Of a stretch of DNA of 64,000 bases, positions 33,891 to 43,386 are shown piece by piece. A program made the translations under genes and the position numbers. Position 1 is the first letter of the stretch. Each line of letters opens with the position of its first letter. Origin of the DNA: Amyloporia xantha (taxonomy: Eukaryota; Basidiomycota; Agaricomycetes; Polyporales; Adustoporiaceae); assembly GCA_036971615.1 (NCBI GenBank), contig JAYKKR010000034.1:186001-250000 (forward strand), written 5' to 3'. The notes under the pieces were generated by a model. The model ran no database searches and was not told where the DNA came from. It saw nothing but the letters and a program-made list of their open reading frames with translations.

Positions 33891-34935
33891 CTACTCCTCC
33901 GGGTTATAGTCCCTCAGTTCCATCCTACAGACAAGCTCGTTCTTATAATCTCTGATAGCCTTCTCAGCTCTTGGAAGTAACCAGCTCCGATGCTCAGGCT
34001 TACACCTTCCTTGTGATATCACCCTATCAGCAAGCGTTTCGGCGGTCATTGATTCATTATAAAGTGTGTATAGCCCCATCAAAAAAACCGAAGCTGCAAG
34101 AATCAAGATAAGGAAGCCATGTCAATCATGGATAAAAGTCAGAACGCACATTGTTTCCAAGCATAGGCGCGATCAGCCGCTTCGCAGATTTCTTTGCATG
34201 GATATCCTAGCGGCCTCCTCTCGTGAAACACCACTGGTACTTCGCGTGCAGGACAATCGTGATCGAGTTGAGCATGCTCGAAGCCGATAATGATCGGGTT
34301 TCCGGCATCATTAACCAGAATCTTATACACATCGAAGTCGTTATGTTTGACGCCAGCGTGATGTATAGACTCTAGCAAGGATATGAACGTTTGCCTGATT
34401 GTTAAAATTGAAAAGTTAGTTATCGCAATTTGCTCTACCATTGGTCTACCCACTTGAATGGCCATGGCTGACGCCATAATTCGCGTCTGAGAGGCTTGCC
34501 ACAATATGCCAAAATCAAACAAGATGACTTGGCACCATCTAGCTCGCCTTCGAACAAACCAAAGCACGACGGTATTCCATTCCCTTGCAGAAAATGCAGC
34601 TTATTGTAGCATTGGTACTCGTTTCGTGAGGTCTTGATCCCGTCATCGCCACGGAAAATCTTGCAGACGATATCAATGGGTGATGAATCTGGACCACTGG
34701 CACAGTGCAAGTAACAGCGATAGACGGTCACGGTGGAGCGCTCCGATTGGCTGAGAGGTCGAACTGCTGCCGCGCCGGTCCCGAGATTAAGCTTTGCGCG
34801 ATGTTCGACTTTCCACTGGCTGTCGGAGGTAAATGGCACGGCGCTTGGGCCCAACGGCAATGAACTGTCATTCAGCTTCAAGATGTCGAATTTGTGAGCA
34901 TCTCTGGTGGATGGGAATTTCAGGTATCGAGACAT
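33891..34935 (-). CDS. Kinase-like protein with degenerate active site
   Basis: Three exons, ATG at 34935. The N-lobe shows IDIVCKIFRGDD, a candidate VAIK-type lysine, then a glutamate-containing helix SRNEYQCYNKL and GIPSCFGLFEGE. After intron 1 comes LLESIHHAGVKHNDFDVYKI, equivalent to the HRD loop, then IIIGFEHAQLDH at the DFG position. HRD reads HND, the loop Asn is Lys (HNDFDVYK), and the metal-binding Asp of DFG is Gly (IGFEHA). In related basidiomycete proteins I remember this site as VDFDDA. It is therefore probably a pseudokinase. The C-terminus after intron 2 is helical and charged. Start codons of this gene and the PD-(D/E)XK-like gene face apart across 600 bp. Confidence 0.75.
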
Positions 34936-35404
34936 CTTGTGCAGTGGGGGTCTGGAAACAACGATGAAGTTTTGTGTACTGTCTTATTGGAGTCGACCGA
35001 CGACTTATATATATCACTGTCAGGTGCACGCCACATGCGGCGATCAAATGTGGGCGCATGTGGATGATCAATCAGATCATCTAGTACTACCTCAGACTAC
35101 CTACGGCAAGTACCCGCGAATTGTGCTCTATTGTTGAACGGTTGTTTTCATTCTTGAAAAAACAATTATAGATATATCTTGGAAAAACAGCGAAAACATG
35201 GCGCTGCCTTTCGTGGGTCATGTACGCTAGACTCGGATCTGCCACTGTCGTCGTGGCACAGATGGAATCCGGAACGTGGTTCATCATGGTGGTAGTAAGT
35301 GGTTACTCGTTAGTCCTGAAACACAGGAAGGACTGAAACATTCTTGAAGCGTGATGTTAAGACAAAAAGAAGCGATACACTCGATAAGCAGTGCTTAAGC
35401 GCTC

Positions 35405-35457
35405 CAATATATAAAGGGCAGGGAAACAGCATGTTTGGCATCAGTCACTCCTTCTAG
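35405..35457 (+). promoter_or_regulatory. TATA box and short upstream ORF
   Basis: AATATATAAAGGGC at about 35406-35419 is a strong TATA match. An ATG at 35431 opens an eight-codon frame (MFGISHSF) stopped by TAG before the main ATG at 35537. If transcription starts about 30 bp after the TATA box the uORF start would lie at or very close to the cap site, so its use is uncertain. Confidence 0.5.
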
Positions 35458-35536
35458 CTTCAATCCACTCAACCACCCGTCTGCATATCACCAGCCATTC
35501 ACATTCCGTGTGATATACCAACCATCCGAGTCTAAT

Positions 35537-37266
35537 ATGGCGACAAACACAAACCCGCATACTCCATCTAAGGGCGCCCCGTCACCGCGTTCGCGGCAGA
35601 AGGACGTCAAGCTTCCACGGGCGGACCCGGGCGCTGCTATGGTAGATATGCCGAGAATAGGCAAGGGCCAATCTATACTTTCGCCGGCAGGTCCGAGTCC
35701 TGCGGAGATCTCTGACCCGCGCACGGCGGTTGACGGGGGCCAACAAAAACCGCCCGGAGTTGAAAAGCGGAATCTTGTTGATATGATGCATGGTTTGAAT
35801 ATAACAGCATCCCCACCTGACGCCAGCAAGCACGACGAGCGGGAGTCCCATGGACTGACTACCAGCACGAACGAATGGGCCTCACTGCCTCCAAGCGAAT
35901 TACGTTCAGACTCGGAGAGGACAATGACCCTGCATGACTTGCTCAAAGCTCAGCCATACAAAACCCCTCCTCCGTATAATCTATCAAAACTCCACTCGAC
36001 AAAAGCTACCACTGACACTGAACGGAACATTCCTGTGGCAGATCGCTTGCGTAAGATTGTTCATGTTCCACAGCTCATGACTCGAGTGCGAGATTCTGCC
36101 TCCCCGCTATTACAAGGAATCCCGATCTCATGGAGCACAGACCCTGAATGCTGGACCGTTGCCAAAATCCACCCAGATGTTACAGGCGATTCTCTACCTA
36201 CGACTATATATAGCGAGAAGGATATAGAACATTGGACGCATGCAACATTATTTCGTCCAGCCATGTCAGCTATTCATACACTATTGGACCGTGGGTATAA
36301 GGCAGACAGTGGATTCTTGCCATACATATCTTCTGCTCCACAGTCAGCGGTGATTCCTGACGCCATTCTCGTCACCAAGAACCATTCTACAACGGATGAG
36401 CTGCTTCCAGAGGATGAAACAACGGTTGAGCTGCCTCCAGAGGATGAAACAACGGATGAGCTGCTTCTAGAGGATGAAACAACGGATGAGCTGCTTCTAG
36501 AGGATGAAACAACAGATGAGCTGCTTCTGGAGGATAAACCAGTGGTGGCCCTCACAATCGAACTAAAGACTCCCTCAGCCCTTGCACTGACAAAAGGCCT
36601 CATCAATAGTCATGCCTTGTCTCCCTTGATGGAAGTCCCAGCAGATATCGAAGCACCAGAAGGAACCGCTATGATGTTCACATGGCCGGAAACAATTTCA
36701 TCGTCTTCAGATCCTCAAACTCGCATCCTGGTCCAGGTCAGTCTCTTTTCGCTACTAGGAGACCAGAGAATAATAGGGCTCAAATGACTGTCGGATTGGT
36801 AGGTCTGGACGCAGATGGTTCACTATAAATGCCATTTGGCGATTCTGTCGTCCTCGCAGGACACTATATTTCTAGTGCGTGGTAATGAAAAGGACAACTC
36901 GGATACACTGTACATTGCAGATTCTCAAACACGAGATGACTGCCCCATCTACGGTGTCTTCTGCTGGCTCGCGTTAGCGGTTGGCATCTTGAAGTACGAG
37001 GCCCTGGAACTACCGAAGCCAAGGACTGACTGGTGGAATTCGATTAAAGAGATGTCAAACTTGGATCTCGTTACTACGGACGGAATATTTCCCCCGTAAG
37101 TTCTTTGGTCGCGGACTCAGAAATCTCTGCATTCAGAAGAAATGTTGATATGTTTCACAGAACCCTTCTTAGCCGTTACCAAGGTGAATCCGAAGGAAGT
37201 AAACCGCCGTCCAAGAGCACACATCCCATGGAACTACGTTCAAAAGGAAATCGCAGTGGTGCTTGA
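35537..37266 (+). CDS. PD-(D/E)XK-like protein with coding minisatellite
   Basis: Three exons (35537-36736, 36803-37095, 37161-37266), 532 residues. The first 100 residues are Pro/Ser-rich, then MTLHDLLKAQPYKTPPPYN and a conserved-looking body. The segment VIPDAILVTK (D275) and VALTIELKTPSA (E342, K344) give the pattern P-D ... E-x-K, followed by ILVQVWTQMVHYKCHLAILS and QDTIFLVRG, fitting the strands and helix of a PD-(D/E)XK nuclease-like fold. Between the two halves lie five 10-residue acidic repeats (TTDELLLEDE) encoded by a 30-bp minisatellite at 36389-36538. I do not recognise a named family; nuclease activity is inference. The gene has a TATA box and is divergent from a pseudokinase gene. 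Confidence 0.7.
36389..36538 (+). repeat. 30-bp coding minisatellite, five units
   Basis: Five in-frame tandem units encoding TTDELLPEDE, TTVELPPEDE, TTDELLLEDE, TTDELLLEDE and TTDELLLEDK. Units 3 and 4 are nearly identical in DNA, suggesting recent expansion. Confidence 0.95.
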
Positions 37267-38080
37267 GAGTATTATGTGTGCCTGGTATGACGAATTTGGC
37301 AGGACAATTAGCTACTGGTAGCTGCATTGACAATTGTATCATCTTGATCCCGGAATCTAATGGAGTTAATAAGTCAATTCTCAAGTGGGACGCAAATTTT
37401 TTGCTTATTTAGTCCGGTCGTCAGAATGAAAGTCTGCCGAAGCATAGCTTCTTTTCATAAAATACGCCTCGAATCCTATTCAAGCCTGTGTCCTGGAGTG
37501 TCTGCGCTGACGTCTATGCTACGTCAATCTACAGGACAGGCGATGATTTATGCCTTTCCAAGGATTCAATAGTCGCGGATCCGAGCACGTCGACGTACAC
37601 CGGCCCGACATGGTACTGCTGTGGAGAAAACGCTCCGAAGAAGCCGTTGTGCATTACTACGCGGATTGGACATGTCAGTGCAGTACCGCAAGAAATGGAA
37701 TATATGGAGATGGTGAACCTACGATAAGACAGAAGGCCGTCGTGCAGAAAAAATTAGCATGCATTCGCAACACTGCAGCAATGGGATAAGAAAACAGCAA
37801 ACAGGAACTCCGAGCATCAAGCAGAATGAACGAGCTGGAGTAATGCCCACCAACTTACAAGTACACGGCGTCTTATGCTCTCATGATGCGAAGCCACTCC
37901 CTACAATAATGGACATTTCTCGTCCTACATAGTACACGTACAGGCTAGGTAGTTCTATCATTCTCTAGGACATAAGTTACTCAAAACGCGCCTTCTGGTC
38001 CACGCTAAAACCTTCAAAAAGCAAAAAAGGAACAGCCAGTCATGACACGCGTATCACCAAAGCACAGCGATATCCGCATC
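37267..38080. other. Intergenic, no gene recognised
   Basis: Short plus-strand frames near 37490-37790 overlap in different frames without shared conserved content. They might be a decayed continuation of the upstream gene; not supported. Confidence 0.4.
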
Positions 38081-39478
38081 TTATGCTCCGTTCATCAAGC
38101 CCAGAAGAGAACTCGGCGTCTCTGCTTGCAAAGCGGGAGACGTACTCGGCTTCGAGCTCTTCGCAGCAGGCTTCCCCAAGGTGTCCGCAGCCTTAGGAAG
38201 CATCAACGCCGACACAGCCGAGGAGGTGACTGATGTCGACGCGGATATGTTCGGGGACGAACTCATCTGCAGGAGCAGCGACGCAGCCGTCTCGTCTTCT
38301 GGGGTCCATGTCGGCGATCGCGACGAGATGCTTGCCCGCCGCGTGTTTGCATCAACACCTTGATTCGGGTGCGAGGAGATATTGTTGCGAGGGATGGCAA
38401 TTCGTGCGGACGACGAGACGGCACCTGACTTGACAGCCTGGACGGCCTTGGTCGCAGCGATAGGCTGGGCAGGTCCGGGGAGGGTCAAGGCAGGAACACT
38501 CCCGGTGGAGCTGGACGCGCGGAAGCGTCCTGAAGGGGGAGGGGAGGGGAGCTGCGAACTGGGAGGAGCAGCCTTCGATCCGGAGAGAGCAGCAATGCAG
38601 CTGGGATCGATATATGGGTGGGGTAGCCATGAAGCAATCGGCGGGAGACGCGGTGAGGTGGAAATTCGAGCCGCCATCACTTCGAGAACAGGAGAGTGTT
38701 GTATACCATCGACGTCTTCGGTGTCCCCATTCTCGTCGTCTCCGGCGTACGTATCGTCCTCGTGCTCCTCGTGTGTGGTATTGGTCTCCGACCGCGGCGG
38801 CTCTGCAGCGGAACATTCCTCGACATCGTTCGCGGGTCGCTTCCTCTTCAGACTGGGGGCAGGAGACGGAGAGGCCTCTCGATCCCGGGAGCAGTTGGGA
38901 CAGCCACCCGCTTCAAGGATCTTTACCTTCTCAATCAGCTCCTGCATATACGCGACCGTCTTGACGAGCACGTCCAGCTTGAACTCCTTCTCCTCCGTCT
39001 TCCCCTTTCCCGCCTGCTTCGCGTGCAGGTCTGGCTCGTCCTCGCCACCGATCGGCCCACCCTCCCTGGCGTTGACTAACGCACTCAGCGTCGCCAGCGT
39101 CTCGTTGATCTTCGTCCGTCTCGCCTTCTCAATCCGCGAATGGTTCAGCTTGCGCAGGCTCTCCCTCGCAGAGCGCGAAAGGGATCCCGGCTTCCGACCG
39201 CGGCGCTTCGGTGCGTTCGATTTCAGGGACGGGTCGTAATCCTCTTCCTCCGCAGATTCGGAGTCGACTGCTTCGCCCACAGAAGGGTCGCTGCCCTGCG
39301 CTCGCTCCTTCGGGAGGATAAGAGGACGACCACGACGGGAAGCATTTCTGGCGTTAACCGGCTGCTCCGGCGACGCAGCTCCTGCTGTCTCTGCCACATC
39401 CACCCGCGCTCGTTTCGCTCGTCGAGGCGGGTTGCAGCTGCCGGCGTACGGAGGTAGTGTCTCTTTCGTGCTGGTCAT
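38081..39478 (-). CDS. bHLH transcription factor
   Basis: Intronless, 465 residues, ATG at 39478. A nuclear-type basic tract (APKRRGRKPGSLSRS) precedes the bHLH: basic part LRKLNHSRIEKARRTKINE with the His-x3-Glu-x3-Arg core that reads CACGTG or CANNTG sites, helix 1 TLATLSALV, an unusually charged loop of about 40 residues containing GGEDEPDLHAKQ, and helix 2 FKLDVLVKTVAYMQELIEKV. An acidic stretch (EDDTYAGDDENGDTED) and a Ser/Pro-rich tail follow. Its own upstream region has a CACGTG at 39773-39778, so self-regulation is possible. Targets unknown. Confidence 0.88.
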   Translation of the reverse strand: MTSTKETLPPYAGSCNPPRRAKRARVDVAETAGAASPEQPVNARNASRRGRPLILPKERAQGSDPSVGEAVDSESAEEEDYDPSLKSNAPKRRGRKPGSLSRSARESLRKLNHSRIEKARRTKINETLATLSALVNAREGGPIGGEDEPDLHAKQAGKGKTEEKEFKLDVLVKTVAYMQELIEKVKILEAGGCPNCSRDREASPSPAPSLKRKRPANDVEECSAAEPPRSETNTTHEEHEDDTYAGDDENGDTEDVDGIQHSPVLEVMAARISTSPRLPPIASWLPHPYIDPSCIAALSGSKAAPPSSQLPSPPPSGRFRASSSTGSVPALTLPGPAQPIAATKAVQAVKSGAVSSSARIAIPRNNISSHPNQGVDANTRRASISSRSPTWTPEDETAASLLLQMSSSPNISASTSVTSSAVSALMLPKAADTLGKPAAKSSKPSTSPALQAETPSSLLGLMNGA

Positions 39479-41276
39479 GTCGGTGTGGGTTGCTGCGAGA
39501 GGGGAATGCGGGGGAAGAATGCGCACACGACTTACCGGACCAGGACATGGAAGAGATGACTCTGACATAAATAGGATGAGATGATGGCGAATCCCACCCA
39601 AAACGATCACCATTCCCGGCAGCCACAAGCTCAGCACTACTGCGTGATAAGACAACCGGTCGTGCCTCCGACGATTGGTCGTGTGCACGTAAACGTGCGC
39701 AGAGTCATCGCGCCGTCACCGCAGACCGTCGCACGACCATCCTCGCTCGCTCTGATTGGTCCCCGTTCCATGCACGTGCGGCGCCTATTTCCTATTTGTC
39801 TGGCGCGGTACCCGCACAGGTAGCGCCGCATCCGGTTTCGCATGTCTCGTTTGCCAATTCCTGTCAATCGAAAAGAGCCGTGTCGTGTGCAACGTGGAGA
39901 GTCGCAACGCTGCAGTCGACAAACGGTTGCCTAAGGTGGTCCCCTGACAAGACGAAACCCGGAACCCCTTACCCATCGCAGACGAATTCATAGACTACGG
40001 ATGACGACTCACCCAAGGCCTATGCGTCTCCTTTACGTGGCTACAAACGTGTAGCCTTCGACTATCTTCGTCTGCAGCAAACGTTCACATCCTCCTGTGG
40101 GAGTGGGAGACAGGGTTCACTGCTAGCGTTCGTGTCGTCTGGCTCGCGGAATTCTGTGGAGGCGCTTTCCACTCGGTCTAGGCTTGAGGCCACATACGTT
40201 TTGCAAAGGAAGGAAAGGATCCTAAGAACAGATGTTCGAGCTTCTTGACGGTCTCGTCGTATTCTGTGGAAGTGCGAACGTGTTCAACTTCGACGAATAA
40301 CATCCCCCGGCTGGCAATACTCACGATATGACGATTGGAAGAACAGAGGAGGTCAAGTGAGCCATCTCAACTGCTCTAGGGCGTCAAATATCTGATGAGC
40401 TTTGCCCTGAAAAGACGATCTATACTTGATGAAGAAGTGGTAAGAATGCAGAAGCGCAATGCCGAGGGAGTTACTCGGCAATAGAACAATTCTCCATATC
40501 CTAGTCCAGAGCTGAGTCTTACTCAGTCTTCCTAGCGGGACGAACGTGGTTTATGGCTCTGTCGAGCATATGATATATTCAAGACCCAAGTACGTCCCAA
40601 AAGTGCTATCTATCTGCCGAATAAGTGAGGTCAAATACGTCGAAGGAGCTAATGTCATCCAGACATACCTTAACTATACGTAAATGCAAGGGCTTGACTA
40701 GAAAATCGCTTCAAAAGACCTTAACATACCGTGGAAGGTGATTGGATTCTCCTGAGACTGAGAGTAGACTGAGAAAACAGGGCCTGGAGGGCAGTGGAAG
40801 CAGGTTCGCCCGAGCTTTTCGAGATCATCTGGATTAATAGCATAAAATTTACCTGGTCGCAAAGCTTTGAGGAACGCACATTCATATCGTCGGTATCTGT
40901 GGTGGGGTACCCGTGCAAATTGCTCGACCGAACAAAATACTCGTGGGTCACTCCCAGAACATTCAAGTTAGAGGTGTTTTGCGTATAACATATACTTTGT
41001 GCTCGGTTTTTCTCTCAAGCAAGGATTAGAGAACTGAGTCCAGCAAATGACAGGAAGATGGTCGTTCGTAAGGCATACGTCCGTTGAATTGACTTGCACT
41101 TGAGTTGGGCTCAAGGGCCCGGGCTGTGTTCGGGCTTACTATATATAGGATACAGTATCGGGTTTTGTCAAAGTCTCCAGCTCAATATTACTCTTCGCCA
41201 ACTTCATATATGTCGGTCGTTTGAAAACATACGATAGGACTACTCTGCATCTGACACTAGTCGAAACGGGCTTTCT
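39479..41276. other. Intergenic; bHLH and MTG2 divergent promoters
   Basis: 1.8 kb between divergent genes. ATTGG (CCAAT on minus) occurs near 39675 and 39754 and CACGTG at 39773-39778, all in the bHLH promoter. From 40000 to 41270 I see nothing coding. Confidence 0.45.
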
Positions 41277-43157
41277 ATGGTACTCGCGCATTTCCTGAGG
41301 CCACTCAGCCGTGTGCCCAAGTGTCGACACGCCGTCACGGGTACGCAGACTGCCCGCATACATACCACGTCCACAGAGCCAGTCGACGAAGATTCTGATA
41401 AGCGCGACTCGGAAGATGCGTTAAGACGGAAACGCAGGACAGAATGGAAACGACGTCAGGGGGTACGTGATTTCCTGTCACAACTTCACGCGGCCTGACC
41501 GATCCTAAGAATTTCGATACAGGGCCAAACCTTTCTTGACCATGTCATCGTGAATGTCCGTGGAGGTCTGTTTATACTTAGAATGTATGAAGTGGCTTTG
41601 AGTACTAATGTTATGTCTTATGCAGGCAAGGGCGGAGATGGTTGTGTCGCTTTTCATCGCGAAAAGTTCAAACCGTATGGGCCGCCGTCTGGCGGCAACG
41701 GCGGACGGGGAGGGGACGTCTACATCATGGCCTCTCCGCACTTAACCACGCTTTCATCAGTGTCGACTCGAATACGAGGCCATCCAGGCGGTAACGGCCA
41801 GGGAACCTGGCAGAATGGGAAGAACGCCGCCCCTCTCATCATCAAGGTGCCTCTGGGAACCATCGTCCGCGAACTCGCTCGCGACGACCCGCGTCGCAGT
41901 AAGGACGAGTACGAGGCGGAATCGGAGGCGCTCGACGACCTCGAGCCGGACGAGCGCAAGAAGAAGATCCGCGAAAAGCGCTGGGTGCACTACCCGATGT
42001 ACGAGGATGAAAACGTCGGACGCGACACGTTCAAGGACGCGGAGAGCGCCATGTTCCGCGAGGAGCGGCAGCGGCGGTGGATGCGACGGCAGCGCCAGCT
42101 GCAGCCCATATACATGGACCTCGACAAGCCGGACGAGATGGCAGAAGCCGCGGATCCGAATGCCCCGCTGGGGACACGCCGTCACGAGCCCACGGGCCAC
42201 CTCATTGCCGCGGGAGGCATGGGCGGGCTGGGCAACCCGCACTTTTTGTCCGCAACGAACCGATCGCCGAAGTTTGCGACGAGGGGACATGACGGCGAGC
42301 GCGTCACGCTGTCGCTCGAGCTCAAGCTGCTAGCGGACGTAGGCCTCGTTGGGTTTCCCAATGCGGGGAAGAGCACGCTCTTGCGCGCCCTTTCGGGTGG
42401 ACGCGCGAAGACCGAGATCGCTGGCTATGCGTTCACTACGCTGAATCCGGTGGTCGCCGTCGTGCGCGTGTCGGATGACGGCACCTTCGAGGGGTCTGAG
42501 GGGTCGATATACGACGAGACCCGGGTTGAAGAACGGCGGGAGAAGGAACTGATGGAGAGCGGTGCTCTGGCCCACGCACAGACACGGAACCAAAGGCCGG
42601 ATGATTTCGACGACGAAGGGGATGACCCTTACGCCTCGCTGGAATCTTTCCGATTTACAGTCGCCGACAACCCAGGGCTCATCGCGGAAGCGTCGTCGAA
42701 CGTCGGTCTGGGTCACTCATTCTTGCGGTCTATCGAGCGGTCACACGCACTGGTCTATGTTGTGGACCTTTCTTCCCCTGCTCCTTGGGACGACCTCCGT
42801 GTGCTTAGGGACGAAATCGAGAAGTACAAGCCAGGCATCAGTCCGAAGGCGCGCATGGTGCTCGCGAACAAAGCGGATTTGCTGGGCGGCGCTGAAGGAC
42901 AGGACCCTGACGCTGTGCGAAAAGCGCAAGAGAAACTCAGACAGCTCGAAGAGTTCGTACAACGGGAGATGCCCGTCCAAATGCAGGATGTTTCGGGAAA
43001 CATTCTTGGACAGCGTCCATTGGACGTGATTCCAATATCGGCGAAGTATAGTATGAATTTGCGAAAAGTTGTCGCTCTAATGCGCGGGTATGTAGAGGAG
43101 GCCAGGGGAGGGGTGCAGGTCATTTCAGAGCCGCGAGAGGATGGGTCCATATCTTGA
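41277..43157 (+). CDS. mtg2: Mitochondrial Obg-type GTPase MTG2
   Basis: Three exons (41277-41462, 41523-41565, 41626-43157), 586 residues. The leader is Arg/Thr-rich (FLRPLSRVPKCRHAV) as in mitochondrial presequences. The Obg fold starts TFLDHVIVNVRGGKGGDG and PSGGNGGRGGDVYI, then GGMGGLGNPHF. The G domain has G1 GFPNAGKS, G2 with the TTLNP core, G3 DNPGLI, G4 NKAD and G5 PISAKY. Mtg2 helps assemble the large mitoribosomal subunit. Two long insertions are notable: a highly charged ~110-residue insertion inside the Obg fold (SKDEYEAESEALDDLEPDE onward) and a shorter one between G2 and G3 (YDETRVEERREKELMESG). Confidence 0.94.
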
Positions 43158-43386
43158 GCCGTCTAAGGTGGCTCGATGGATATGTTTTGCTGTCGTTCAT
43201 CGAGTCATTTACTGGTGGGTAATTGAGAGACTGATTGCACTTGACTACATCGTTCATATTAGCTTCTCATATAATAAGGATCCCCATAATCATCACGGTA
43301 TCAGCAAGACAATCGTTGTTGTACAACATAGCAGGAGACATACAAGTGAAAGCAAAAAATCGAACATCAAGCCGTATGGAATATTT

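Noticed and set aside
37360..37790. Possible extra exons of the PD-(D/E)XK-like gene
   Set aside because: That gene has a clean stop at 37264-37266 and the frames here are overlapping and short.
38382..39239. Plus-strand frame of 285 codons
   Set aside because: Antisense of the bHLH gene, whose domain is unmistakable.
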